The position numbers and the translations under genes are program-made. From NCBI GenBank assembly GCA_002070105.1, contig MWCQ01000004.1:62001-126000 (forward strand): a DNA stretch of 64,000 nt, read 5' to 3'. Origin of the DNA: Firmicutes bacterium ADurb.Bin193. Lineage in GTDB: Bacteria; Bacillota; Clostridia; Monoglobales; Firm-18. Each line of letters opens with the position of its first letter. The first letter of the stretch is position 1. Shown one piece after another: positions 1 to 8,409 of this stretch. A model generated the notes under the pieces. That model had not been told where the DNA came from, ran no database searches, and saw only the letters and a program-made list of their open reading frames with translations.

Positions 1-1475
1 GCCTGTGGTCGCAAAACGGAACCCTAATTTCAAGCCCGCTTGCCATGCTCATTCTGTCCTTGCGCTCTAAAAGCTGGGTCATAAACCAGGTTATATTAAG
101 GTAAAAAATCTCTCTGCGCCTTGCTTCGTGGCCGTTTTCTCCGGAAAGTCGGGGAGTTTTCTCAATCGTCTCAAAATATCGCCTTGCAACATAGCCGTCT
201 ATGTCGGCATAAAACGCCATATCGGAGTTTAGGATTTTGGAGCGTTCATCCGTTGAGTACTGCCAGGGGAACATCGGGGTCTCAAACGCCTTTTGCGAGT
301 GAAACCAGGGATAACCTCCGAAAATCTCGTCCGCACACTCGCCCGACAGAGCAACTGTGTGCCGCTTTTTAATCTGCTTACAATAGTAAAGAAGCGAAGA
401 ATCAATATCCGCCATTCCGGGAAGGTCGCGCGCACAAACGGAATCCTCCAAAGCGTTTATAATGATGTCGGTGTCCGCAACAAGGGTTCTGTGGCGCGAC
501 GAAATGTCGGCACACATTCTTTCAACCCACTTTTTATCCGAGTCGGGCTGAAAAATATTCTTTCTGAAAAACCTGTCGTCGTCCTTAAATTCGAATGAGT
601 ATGTATCTATCCGCTCTCCTCTCTCAAAGGCATATTGACCGGCGGCAATAGCGGTTATTGCGCTTGAGTCAAGTCCGCCCGACAAAAGCGTACAAAGCGG
701 AACATCCGACACAAGCTGTCTTGTAATGGAGTCCCTCACCAGATACCTTACCTTTTCCGCAGTATTCGCAAGGCTGTCCGTATGCTCCTCGCTTACAAAT
801 TCCCAGTATCGCTTTATCGAAAGCCCTTTTGCGTTAAAGCGCATATAGTGCGCGGGCTTAAGCTCGTATATATCCTTAAACACGCCCACTCCGGGTGTGC
901 GGCAGGGGCCGAGCCCAAAAACCTCGGCAATTCCGACATTGTCAACAGCGGCATCTACCGAGGGGTGTGCGAGGAGCGCCTTGATTTCGGAGCCGAAAAT
1001 CAGACAGCTACCCACTTGCGTATAAAACAGAGGCTTGACGCCGAAGCGGTCGCGGGCAAGGAATAAGGACTTATCCTTTTCACTCCACACACCAAAGGCG
1101 AATATGCCGTTAAGACGCGACAGGCAACCCTCCTTCCACTGTATATATGCCGCAAGAACAACCTCGGTGTCCGATTCGGTGGTGAAAACATGCCCTAAAT
1201 GCTCAAGCTCGTATTTCAGCTCTTTTGTATTATACAGTTCACCGTTGTAGGTAATGATGTATTTGTGCCTTCCCATGCTTCGTATCATTGGCTGAACACC
1301 GCCCACGGGGTCAATGACCGCAAGCCTTTTGTGGGCTATTGCCGCTTCCTTGCAAAGCCATATTCCCGAGGCATCGGGTCCTCTGTGCGCCAGAGCTTCG
1401 TTCATTGCGTTTAAAATTTCGTGCTCTTTTGAAACATTATTTTCGAAATCTGCGAATCCCGCAATTCCACACATA
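1..1475 (-). CDS. asnB: Asparagine synthase (glutamine-hydrolysing), 3' truncated and frameshifted
   Basis: Converts aspartate, glutamine and ATP to asparagine and glutamate in the cytosol. The product starts M-C-G-I-A-G-F, so Cys2 is the expected glutaminase nucleophile. The N-terminal class II amidotransferase domain shows HRGPD and the ITYNGELYN motif. The synthetase P-loop SGGLDSS is at about residue 265. About 490 of the usual ~610 codons lie inside the window and the rest runs off the left edge. The start is ATG at 1475 with GGAGGG just upstream. Codon 13 in this frame is a stop (TAA, 1439-1437). Removing one A from the AAAAA run at 1440-1444 restores an uninterrupted frame to base 1. 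Either the gene is a recent frameshift mutant or the base is an assembly error. The family call is secure. Confidence 0.85.
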
Positions 1476-1508
1476 TAATACCCTCCAATCAATCCGTATG
1501 TACAATAA

Positions 1509-1553
1509 TATATATTGATAAAATGGGGAAAATATTATATAATATCAATATAT
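1509..1553. repeat. AT-rich inverted repeat between asnB and the HMA-domain gene
   Basis: An ATATATTGATA arm is followed about 24 bases later by its complement TATCAATATAT, in the divergent intergenic region. The region is very AT-rich and several promoter-like hexamers overlap the arms. It could be an operator shared by the two divergent genes or simply a hairpin in the asnB leader. No protein can be assigned to it. Confidence 0.3.
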
Positions 1554-1658
1554 AATATCGCTTTGTGATATTATATTGAATTTATGCCCGTGCGAATTTC
1601 TGCCTTGCGGAAAAACGCACAGCAGTAATTAAATCATAAATCAATAAGGAATGATTAT

Positions 1659-1871
1659 ATGTCAATGGAAACGGCAAATTTAAAGGTTGAAGGGATGAGC
1701 TGTTCTCACTGTGTCGGGGCGGTAAAGAGCGCGCTTGATGCTTTGCCGGGAGTGTCCTTGGTAAGCGTAAGCCTTGACGACGGTACCGTTACGGTGGATT
1801 ACGACACTACGGGAACAGGCCTGGATGAAATCAAGGATGCAATAACCGAAGCGGGATATGAGGTTTTATAA
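1659..1871 (+). CDS. Heavy-metal-associated (HMA) domain protein, CopZ-like metallochaperone
   Basis: A 70-residue single HMA domain. The metal site GMSCSHC puts Cys15 and Cys18 at the end of the first strand, as in copper chaperones CopZ/Atx1. The typical ferredoxin-like fold signature follows, ending in KDAITEAGYEVL. Such proteins carry Cu(I) (sometimes other soft metals) to a P-type ATPase or a repressor. No CopA, CsoR or CopY is adjacent, so the partner is elsewhere in the genome. The start ATG at 1659 has TAAGGA about 11 bases upstream; the in-frame ATG two codons later is an alternative. The gene stands alone and is followed by a structured terminator-like region. Confidence 0.85.
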   Translation: MSMETANLKVEGMSCSHCVGAVKSALDALPGVSLVSVSLDDGTVTVDYDTTGTGLDEIKDAITEAGYEVL

Positions 1872-1941
1872 AAAAGCCTGTTTTATGCAGTAAGCTTTGC
1901 GGCGCCCCTCCGTAGGGAGGAGATTTGCCGCAGGCGTTTTT
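1871..1941 (+). terminator. Nested hairpin downstream of the HMA gene
   Basis: An AAAAAGCCTG arm pairs with CAGGCGTTTTT. Inside it TGCGGC pairs with GCCGCA, and CCCTCC pairs with GGGAGG around a GTA loop. The T-run after the outer stem makes this a plausible intrinsic terminator for the HMA gene. The extra inner stems are unusual, and the element abuts the palindromic repeat that follows. Confidence 0.55.
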
Positions 1942-1950
1942 GGCTTATAG

Positions 1951-2049
1951 GAAATTACGCAGACCTGCGTAATTTCACGCTTTGGCGGAAATGAATTCCG
2001 CCTTCGCTCACAGCGGATGCGTTCGGGAAGGTGCTACGCACCCGAACGC
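1951..2049. repeat. Palindromic intergenic repeat element, copy 1
   Basis: Three back-to-back hairpins. GAAATTACGCAG / CTGCGTAATTTC is perfect, with a 2-base loop (1951-1976). GGCGGAA / TTCCGCC spans 1984-2002. GCGTTCGGG / CCCGAACGC spans 2019-2049 and contains GGTGC-TAC-GCACC inside. A diverged copy with the same parts lies at 56899-56972. The element ends just before the ribosome binding site of the response regulator gene, so it would sit in that mRNA leader or separate the two transcripts. Confidence 0.7.
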
Positions 2050-2071
2050 TTTATTGAAAGGAGGGTTAGCA

Positions 2072-2758
2072 TTGGGGGGTACAAAGATACTGGCGGTTGA
2101 CGACGATGTTAATATTTGCGAACTTTTGCGGCTTTATCTTACAAAGGAAGGGTATGAGGTTTTAATCGCCCACAACGGTGTAAAGGCGATGGAGCTTTTT
2201 GCCGCCCACTCGCCCTCGGTAATCATACTTGACATAATGCTGCCGGGGAATGACGGGTGGCAGGTTTGCAGGAATATCCGGAATATATCCAATGTGCCTA
2301 TTATAATGCTTACGGCAAAGGGTGAAACCTATGACAAGGTCATGGGGCTTGAGCTTGGTGCGGACGACTATATGGTAAAGCCCTTTGAGATGAAGGAGCT
2401 TATTGCAAGAATAAAGGCGGTTTTAAGAAGGTACGATGCCGAAAGCGACCATCCGAGAAGCGTTGTTGAATACGAGAATCTTAAAATCGATGTAGTGAAT
2501 CATGAGCTTTTGGTAAACGGGAAGGGCGTTGAAATCCCGCCGAAGGAGCTTGAGCTTCTCCATTTTCTCGCATCCAATCCCAACAGGGCGTTTTCGCGCA
2601 ATCAGCTGCTAAATGAGGTCTGGGGCTTTGAGTTTTGCGGCGACACCAGAACGGTGGATGTGCATGTAAAGCGTATAAGGGAGAAAATCGAGGGCGCAAG
2701 CAGTATGTGGGAGCTTAAAACCGTATGGGGGATAGGCTATAAATTCGAGGTGATGTAG
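2072..2758 (+). CDS. OmpR/PhoB-family response regulator
   Basis: A 228-residue DNA-binding regulator. The N-terminal receiver domain (about residues 1-120) has the acidic pocket VDDD, the phospho-acceptor Asp54 in IILDIMLPG and the conserved Lys in MVKPF. The C-terminal winged-helix domain (about 130-228) has ELLHFLASNPNRAFSRNQLL and RTVDVHVKRIREKI. I chose the TTG at 2072 because AAAGGAGG lies 8 bases upstream. An ATG at 1982 is in frame but would translate the palindromic repeat and has no binding site. The kinase gene starts one base after the stop. Probably regulates the downstream htrA-type gene, by analogy with CssR of Bacillus. Confidence 0.93.
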   Translation: MGGTKILAVDDDVNICELLRLYLTKEGYEVLIAHNGVKAMELFAAHSPSVIILDIMLPGNDGWQVCRNIRNISNVPIIMLTAKGETYDKVMGLELGADDYMVKPFEMKELIARIKAVLRRYDAESDHPRSVVEYENLKIDVVNHELLVNGKGVEIPPKELELLHFLASNPNRAFSRNQLLNEVWGFEFCGDTRTVDVHVKRIREKIEGASSMWELKTVWGIGYKFEVM

Positions 2759-2759
2759 C

Positions 2760-4175
2760 GTGAAAAGAAGCATATTTGCTCCGCTAATGTGGCTTAGCCT
2801 TTCCATAATTCTTGTGTGCGCTTTTGTTATGGGCATTGTACATACGGTGCTTTTGGACCGTTATATTATCTCGACAAAAACCAACGCGCTGCTTCAAAGC
2901 GCAAGAAGGATAAGCGAGCTTACCCTTATGCTTTCGCGAAATTACGGCCCCCAGCTTGAAAATTTTTATGTATTTAATCTTGATCTTATTGCCCAAAGCT
3001 CACAGTCGTTTATTATCATTACGGATAAAAACGGTAAGATTATCAATTATTCCACTCATACAAGAAAGTATATAACGACCGACTCGCTTAGCCTAAAGGG
3101 CTTTGAGAGCGTAATGGAGGGCGATGAAACAGCTAAAATCGGCCCCTACAACAGTATTTTCGGCGAGAAAACCTTTACCGTTGCGGTACCCGTACAAACC
3201 GGCGGAAAGGTTTACGGCGCGGTATTTTTAAACTCACCCGTTCCCGATGTGTATAAAGACAGGCATACCCTTTTTACCATGCTGGCCGTATCGATACTGA
3301 TTTCGTCATTGCTGGCGTTTATTCTTTCGTTTTTCATGTCAAAGGGTATAACAAAGCCGATAAGGGCTTTGGGAAGAGCCGCCCACGACATTGCGCGGGG
3401 CAACTATAAAAGACGGGTGGAAATTAGCAATATAGCCGAGCTTGCAGAGCTTGGAGCTGCGTTTAATACAATGGCGGAATCGGTTGAAAACCACGAAAAG
3501 GTAAGGACGGCTTTTATCGGGAATGTGTCGCATGATCTTCGCACGCCGATGACTACGATAAGCGGATTTATAGAGGGAATTCTGGACGGAACCGTTCCGA
3601 AGGAAAGACAGGACGAATACCTTACGATAGTTTTAAATGAAACCAAACGCCTTTCAAGGCTTGTGAGCACCTTTTTGGACATTTCCAAATACGAGGAAAA
3701 CAAGGTTGAGCTTAAAAAGACCTCATTTGACATAATAGAGATGATAAGGGTTGTGATTTTGTCCTTTCAGTCGAGGACGGAGGCAAAGAAGGTTGGCGTA
3801 AACTTTGAGTTTGAGGGTGAAAGCGCCTTTGTCCATGCCGATGAAAACGAGATATACAGAGTTATAATGAATCTTATGGACAATGCGGTTAAGTTTGTTG
3901 AACCGGAAGGAAAAATCGATATATCGGTAGTAACAGACGGGGCAAAGACGCGGATTTCCGTAGGCAATACGGGCGAGGGAATAGCCGAAAGCGACAGTCC
4001 GTATGTATGGGACAGGTTTTATAAAGCCGATAAATCAAGGACGGAAGCTGGCAACGGAACGGGGCTTGGGCTTTTTATAGTTAAAAGCATTATAAACCAG
4101 CATGGTGAGGAGATAATCCTTGACAACAAGCCGAATTACACTAAATTTACCTTTACACTTCCGACCGTTAAATGA
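2760..4175 (+). CDS. Membrane sensor histidine kinase
   Basis: A 471-residue partner of the preceding regulator. A first membrane segment (about residues 8-28) is followed by a ~140-residue extracytoplasmic sensor with PAS/Cache-like strands. A second membrane segment (about 172-195) leads into a HAMP linker. The HisKA dimerisation motif NVSHDLRTPMTT carries the phosphorylated His258. The ATPase domain shows the N box NLMDNAVKF and the G box NGTGLGLFIVKSI. The start is GTG at 2760, one base after the regulator's stop, so the two are translationally linked. The stimulus is not evident; the htrA-type gene downstream suggests envelope or secretion stress. Confidence 0.93.
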   Translation: MKRSIFAPLMWLSLSIILVCAFVMGIVHTVLLDRYIISTKTNALLQSARRISELTLMLSRNYGPQLENFYVFNLDLIAQSSQSFIIITDKNGKIINYSTHTRKYITTDSLSLKGFESVMEGDETAKIGPYNSIFGEKTFTVAVPVQTGGKVYGAVFLNSPVPDVYKDRHTLFTMLAVSILISSLLAFILSFFMSKGITKPIRALGRAAHDIARGNYKRRVEISNIAELAELGAAFNTMAESVENHEKVRTAFIGNVSHDLRTPMTTISGFIEGILDGTVPKERQDEYLTIVLNETKRLSRLVSTFLDISKYEENKVELKKTSFDIIEMIRVVILSFQSRTEAKKVGVNFEFEGESAFVHADENEIYRVIMNLMDNAVKFVEPEGKIDISVVTDGAKTRISVGNTGEGIAESDSPYVWDRFYKADKSRTEAGNGTGLGLFIVKSIINQHGEEIILDNKPNYTKFTFTLPTVK

Positions 4176-4284
4176 GGGTGCGCCGTTTTTTTCAGAAATA
4201 ATTTACAATTTGTTCATAAAAAATAAATTTTTATGCGTTATTATAATTATATAAAACAGCAATGCAACAAAGGAGGTATGTACT

Positions 4285-5568
4285 ATGTTTGACGAATTTG
4301 AAGAAAAAAAAGAAAAGACAATTTACGAGGATGCCAAAATAGTCGATGATGAGCCTAATGCCACCCGCTATGAGTGGAACAAGGACGATTATGAAAGGAA
4401 TGTAGCCTATCCCGCGCTACAACCGCTTTATAAGGAAAAAAGGATGCTGACCCGAAAGAAAAGAGGAAATCTCTTCAGATATACTGCGGCGGTTGTTGCC
4501 GGAATGTTTGCGGGCACCATAATCTTCGGCGGCGCAACAGCATTTGTAGAATACAAACAAAGCGGGTTCGGTCAAACACCGTATATTTCTCAGTCGCCCA
4601 CACCGAGCGGCGCTTCGGCCGTCGGACTTTTCACAAGCGAGATGTCAATTGTGGACATTGCAAAAAAAGCAGGTCCGTCGGTTGTCGGTGTTGTAAGCAA
4701 AGTTCAAAGACCGACCTTTTTCGGCGCAATGCAGGAGCAGGAGGGCGGCGGTTCTGGCTTTATCATAAGGTCTGACGGATACATCATAACAAACCAGCAT
4801 GTAATAGAGAATGCCTCCTCCGTTAAGGTTGTTTTAAACAGCGGAAAGGAATATGACGCAAAGCTTATAGGCAAGGATGTCAAAACAGACCTTGCTGTCA
4901 TTAAGATAGAGGAAACCAACCTTCCCGTAGCAGAGCTCGGTCAGTCGTCCGCGCTTGAAGTGGGCGAGGTTGCCGTTGCAATAGGAAATCCCGGCGGGCT
5001 GGAGTTTGCAGGCTCGGTGACGGCGGGTGTTATAAGCGCACTTAACCGCACAATGAATGTAAACGGCAGGCAGTATACACTTATCCAAACCGATGCGGCG
5101 ATAAATCCGGGTAACAGCGGAGGTGCGCTTGTAAATAAGTACGGACAGGTTATCGGAATAAACACCATAAAGATAGGCGCGACCGGTTATGAGGGAATGG
5201 GCTTTGCGATTCCCATAGATATCGCTATGCCGATAGTAAATGAGCTGTTAGAAAACGGATATGTCAAGGGAAGACCGATTATTGGGCTTGGACTTCGTGA
5301 AATAAATGCACAAACCGCAAAGCGTTACAATCTTCCCGAAGGGCTTTATGTACTTGAGGTTTCGCCGTTTTCCGGTGCGGAAAGAGCGGGAATAAAGATT
5401 GCGGATATAATTACAAAGGCGGACGGCAAGGATGTAAGAACTGTCGACGAGATTAACAAAATAAGAGATACCCACAAAGCGGGGGAAACGATGGAGCTTA
5501 CGATAATCCGTGATGATAAGGTTATGACGGTTAAGGTCGTCCTCGGAGAAGAAACTCCCGAAGAATAA
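4285..5568 (+). CDS. htrA: HtrA/DegP-type membrane-anchored serine protease with PDZ domain
   Basis: A 427-residue envelope quality-control protease. A ~60-residue charged cytoplasmic tail precedes one membrane segment (about 66-88), so the protease domain faces outside. The trypsin-like triad is visible: His172 in ITNQHVIE, Asp202 in KTDLAVIKI and Ser278 in GNSGGALVN. A C-terminal PDZ domain (about 330-420) includes GLYVLEVSPFSGAERAGI. AAAGGAGGT lies upstream of the ATG. It follows a two-component pair by about 110 bases, including a TATAAT-like box at 4242, the arrangement seen for secretion-stress genes. A strong hairpin terminator follows. Confidence 0.93.
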   Translation: MFDEFEEKKEKTIYEDAKIVDDEPNATRYEWNKDDYERNVAYPALQPLYKEKRMLTRKKRGNLFRYTAAVVAGMFAGTIIFGGATAFVEYKQSGFGQTPYISQSPTPSGASAVGLFTSEMSIVDIAKKAGPSVVGVVSKVQRPTFFGAMQEQEGGGSGFIIRSDGYIITNQHVIENASSVKVVLNSGKEYDAKLIGKDVKTDLAVIKIEETNLPVAELGQSSALEVGEVAVAIGNPGGLEFAGSVTAGVISALNRTMNVNGRQYTLIQTDAAINPGNSGGALVNKYGQVIGINTIKIGATGYEGMGFAIPIDIAMPIVNELLENGYVKGRPIIGLGLREINAQTAKRYNLPEGLYVLEVSPFSGAERAGIKIADIITKADGKDVRTVDEINKIRDTHKAGETMELTIIRDDKVMTVKVVLGEETPEE

Positions 5569-5590
5569 GTCAAATTAAAAATCGTAACAA

Positions 5591-5633
5591 AAGCCCGACA
5601 ACAACGCTTTTGAGTGCGCTTGTCGGGCTTTTT
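5591..5633. terminator. Bidirectional terminator between htrA and the glycosylase gene
   Basis: The arms AAAAGCCCGACAA and TTGTCGGGCTTTTTT form a stem with A-run and T-run on opposite sides. It can therefore stop transcription arriving from both convergent genes. Confidence 0.85.
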
Positions 5634-6146
5634 TCATTCTGTAAAAAATCTCCATGGCGCGCTTTTATAGGGTTCTGTGGCATAGTCTATGCCGATTCTT
5701 TTTGAGGTCTTATACTGTGGAACAAAGCCGTCGTCCTCAATCCATAGGCTGTCCGAAACGGTAAGGTCAACGGCGTTAAGTTTTCTGTCGATATCCATTG
5801 CCTTTGTAAGTTTTCCCGGACCGTCAAAGCCCTCAACACCGCGGATTAAAACGGCCTGCGGGTCACCCTCCGCCCCCGTTACGACATTTAAGAGGCTGTG
5901 AATACCATAGCATAAATAGACATACGAAACCCCGCCTCTTTCGTACAAAACGCGGGTTCTCTCCGTCCTTCCCGCCCTTGCGTGACAGGCGGTGTCCTCC
6001 TCCCCGCAGTATGCCTCTGTTTCGGTTATTCTGTATTTTAGAACAGTGCCATCGTCAAGCCTTCTTACAAGAAGCTTCCCCAAAAGAAGCGGCGCAACCG
6101 AAAGGGCATGCTCGGCATAAAAATCGGGCATCAGTCTTTTTGCCAT
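5634..6146 (-). CDS. 3-methyladenine DNA glycosylase (AAG/MPG family)
   Basis: A 170-residue base-excision repair enzyme that removes alkylated purines such as 3-methyladenine. Family motifs are ITETEAYCGEEDTACHA, with the catalytic Glu, and YLCYGIHSLLNVV, the DNA-intercalation/active-site strand. Near the end GPGKLTKAMDI is the typical substrate-pocket motif. The ATG at 6146 is preferred because GGAGG lies 7 bases upstream. An in-frame ATG at 6161 would place that binding site inside the gene. The gene stands alone and converges with htrA. Confidence 0.9.
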   Translation of the reverse strand: MAKRLMPDFYAEHALSVAPLLLGKLLVRRLDDGTVLKYRITETEAYCGEEDTACHARAGRTERTRVLYERGGVSYVYLCYGIHSLLNVVTGAEGDPQAVLIRGVEGFDGPGKLTKAMDIDRKLNAVDLTVSDSLWIEDDGFVPQYKTSKRIGIDYATEPYKSAPWRFFTE

Positions 6147-6237
6147 TCGTCTTACCTCCATAGCGGTATTGTACGAAAAAGTCCGCGGCTTGTCAATAGA
6201 CCTTTTTCAGGATAATAATTTTTCAAAAATAAAATGC

Positions 6238-6268
6238 TTGACATTAACGCTGCGTTAAGGTTTATAAT
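6238..6268 (+). promoter_or_regulatory. MerR-type promoter with palindromic operator
   Basis: The -35 box TTGACA (6238-6243) and the -10 box TATAAT (6263-6268) are separated by 19 bases instead of 17. The spacer contains the perfect palindrome TTAACGC-T-GCGTTAA (6244-6258). Elongated spacers holding a dyad are the hallmark of promoters activated by MerR-family proteins, so this is probably the autoregulated promoter of the gene that follows. Confidence 0.8.
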
Positions 6269-6290
6269 AGACTTACGGGAGGCGGTGACA

Positions 6291-7046
6291 ATGGAATACA
6301 CAATAAAAAAGCTGGGGCAAATGGCGGGGATAAGCACAAGAACACTGCGTTATTATGATGAAACAGGTCTTTTAAAGCCGGCAAGGATAAACACATCGGG
6401 CTACCGAATATATGGTGCTCGGGAGGTTGACACCCTTCAGCAGATAATGTTTTACAGAGAGCTCGGAGTCGGCTTAAGTACCATAAAAGAGATTATAAGT
6501 TCGCCGGATTTTGATTCCGTTGCCGCACTTGAGGCGCACAGGAGGGAGCTTATAGGGCGCAGGGAAACTCTTGATACGCTTATCGCCAATGTTGAAAAAA
6601 CCATAAGTGCAAAGCGAGGAGGTAAAACAATGAATGACAGGGAGAAATTCGAGGGGTTTAAGCAAAAGTTAATTGACGACAACAACAAAAAGTACGGAAA
6701 AGAAATAAGGGAAAAATACGGCGCTGAAGCCGTAAAGGCCTCCGAAAAAAAGCTAAAAAGCCTTACACCCGAGCAATATGAGCGGCTGTCGGCACTTGAA
6801 AAAGAGGTTCTGAAAACGCTGAAAACGGCGATGGAAGAGGGGGATCCGTCCGACGAAACCGCACAAAAGGCGGCGGATTTGCACAGGCAATGGCTTTCGT
6901 TTTACTGGGACGGCTATACCAAGGAGGCGCACGCAGGTCTTGCGCAAATGTATGTATCGGACGAACGCTTTGCCGCCTATTACAACAGGGTCGGACCGGG
7001 CGCAGCGGAATTTTTAAGGGATGCTATACTCATTTATACCAAATAA
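6291..7046 (+). CDS. TipA-like MerR-family transcriptional regulator
   Basis: A 251-residue drug-sensing regulator. The N-terminal MerR winged helix-turn-helix (about residues 1-70) contains GISTRTLRYYDETGLLKP. A coiled-coil dimerisation helix follows (about 80-112). The C-terminal TipAS-type ligand domain (about 180-250) contains HRQWLSFYWDGYTKEAHAGL. In Streptomyces TipA this fold binds thiopeptides and other hydrophobic drugs. ATG at 6291 has GGGAGG upstream. A second AGGAGG with a properly spaced in-frame ATG (6630) lies inside the gene and could produce the ligand domain alone. No transporter gene is adjacent. Confidence 0.9.
   Translation: MEYTIKKLGQMAGISTRTLRYYDETGLLKPARINTSGYRIYGAREVDTLQQIMFYRELGVGLSTIKEIISSPDFDSVAALEAHRRELIGRRETLDTLIANVEKTISAKRGGKTMNDREKFEGFKQKLIDDNNKKYGKEIREKYGAEAVKASEKKLKSLTPEQYERLSALEKEVLKTLKTAMEEGDPSDETAQKAADLHRQWLSFYWDGYTKEAHAGLAQMYVSDERFAAYYNRVGPGAAEFLRDAILIYTK
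6617..6632 (+). promoter_or_regulatory. Internal ribosome binding site and start codon inside the TipA-like gene
   Basis: AGGAGG at 6617-6622 is followed 7 bases later by an in-frame ATG at 6630. Initiation here would give a 138-residue protein starting M-N-D-R-E-K-F that keeps only the ligand-binding domain, matching the TipAS short form known from Streptomyces. Confidence 0.6.
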
Positions 7047-7057
7047 AAAAGGCATTA

Positions 7058-7132
7058 AAAAAGGTGCTGTATCACAACAGCGGATTTCGGACGGGTCTTG
7101 ACCGTTCCGCCTTGTGATACAGCACCTTTTTA
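7058..7132. terminator. Bidirectional terminator between the TipA-like gene and rhaA
   Basis: AAAAAGGTGCTGTATCACAA pairs perfectly with TTGTGATACAGCACCTTTTT around a 34-base loop. That loop itself contains a weaker stem built from CGGA and TCCG. A-run and T-run flanks make it active in both directions for these convergent genes. Confidence 0.85.
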
Positions 7133-7139
7133 TTACACT

Positions 7140-8393
7140 TTATCTTTTTGAAAGCACATCGGCTTCATATTTTTTAACATCAATAAGCCATTTTTCCCGA
7201 ACGGGAACACTGCTTTTCTCGCAATAGTAATCCCATACCGCGGGATAAGGATAACCCTTAAGCTCCTCCAAAAGAGCAAGGCGCGTTGTAAGGTCACCAT
7301 CAAGCTCAGCCTTTTTAAGCTTTGCCGTTGGTTCCAAAAGCGCAGCCAAAAGCGCCTTCTGAGTATTTCTTGCGCCGATTACCCATGCGGCAATCCTGTT
7401 TATGCTTGCATCAAAATAATCAAGGGCGATAAAGGTTCTGTCCAAAAATCCGCCTCTTACAAGCTCCTGCGCGATTGACTGAAGCTCATCGTCAAATATC
7501 ACGACATGGTCGCTGTCCCAGCGCACGGGGCGGCTTACATGTAAAACCATATTATTAATATACAAAAAGAGCGAAGAAATCTTATTTGACACGGTTTCCG
7601 TCGGGTGGAAATGCCCCGTGTCGAAGGTAAGCGCCGTCTTATTCTTTACGGCATAGCCCATATAAAATTCATGGCTTCCGACAACATAGCTTTCGGAGCC
7701 TATTCCGAAAAGTTTGCTTTCAACCGAGTCAATATGATATTTTTTATCTATTTTGCGGGCTAATATTTTATCAAGACTGTCCGCAAGGCGCACTCTCGGT
7801 GCATACCTGTCCACGGGGATGTCCTTGTATCCGTCGGGAACCCAGATATTCATTGCGGAGGTTATGCCAAGCTCCTTCCCGAAATATTCGCTTATATTAC
7901 GACAGGCAATGCCGTGGTCAATCCAAAACTGCCTGATTTTTTCGTCGGAGTGGCTTAAGGTAAAACCGTCGTCACTTAAAGGGTGTGAAAAATATGTGGG
8001 ATTAAAGTCAAGCCCTATCCCCAAATCCTTTGCCCACGCAACCCATTTTTCAAAATGCTTCGGCAAAAGCTCGTCCCTGTCAACCTTCTTACCCTCTGTT
8101 TCCGCATATAACGCATGAATGTTTACCTTGTTTTTACCTGGAACGAGTGAAAAAACCTTTTCCATATCGGCGCGAAGCTCATCGCCGTTTGTTGCCTTTC
8201 CCGGATAGTTTCCGGTCGTCTGAATACCGCCCGTAAGCTCAGTGCCGCCTTCAAAGCCGCCGACATCGTCACCCTGCCAGCAGTGCAGTGAAATACTGAT
8301 TTTTTCAAGTTCTTCTATCGCCTTGTCGGTGTCAACACCGATGGACGCATACTGTTCCCTAGCCAGCTCATAGCTTTTTACTATCGATTCCAT
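7140..8393 (-). CDS. rhaA: L-rhamnose isomerase
   Basis: A 417-residue enzyme converting L-rhamnose to L-rhamnulose, the first step of the classical pathway. Its length matches the family (about 419). Recognisable stretches are the N-terminal [15 protein letters not shown], the metal-site region [12 protein letters not shown] and [16 protein letters not shown] at 8393 has GGAGG 7 bases upstream; an upstream in-frame ATG (8456) has none and overlaps the previous gene. It starts 16 bases after the stop of the aldolase gene, so the two form an operon. No rhamnulokinase is adjacent. Confidence 0.95.
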   Translation of the reverse strand: MESIVKSYELAREQYASIGVDTDKAIEELEKISISLHCWQGDDVGGFEGGTELTGGIQTTGNYPGKATNGDELRADMEKVFSLVPGKNKVNIHALYAETEGKKVDRDELLPKHFEKWVAWAKDLGIGLDFNPTYFSHPLSDDGFTLSHSDEKIRQFWIDHGIACRNISEYFGKELGITSAMNIWVPDGYKDIPVDRYAPRVRLADSLDKILARKIDKKYHIDSVESKLFGIGSESYVVGSHEFYMGYAVKNKTALTFDTGHFHPTETVSNKISSLFLYINNMVLHVSRPVRWDSDHVVIFDDELQSIAQELVRGGFLDRTFIALDYFDASINRIAAWVIGARNTQKALLAALLEPTAKLKKAELDGDLTTRLALLEELKGYPYPAVWDYYCEKSSVPVREKWLIDVKKYEADVLSKR

Positions 8394-8409
8394 AATACAA
8401 CCTCCTTTT

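Noticed and set aside
1982-2071. Upstream ATG extension of the response regulator
   Set aside because: It would translate the palindromic repeat, has no ribosome binding site and adds 30 residues absent from the family; the TTG at 2072 has AAAGGAGG.
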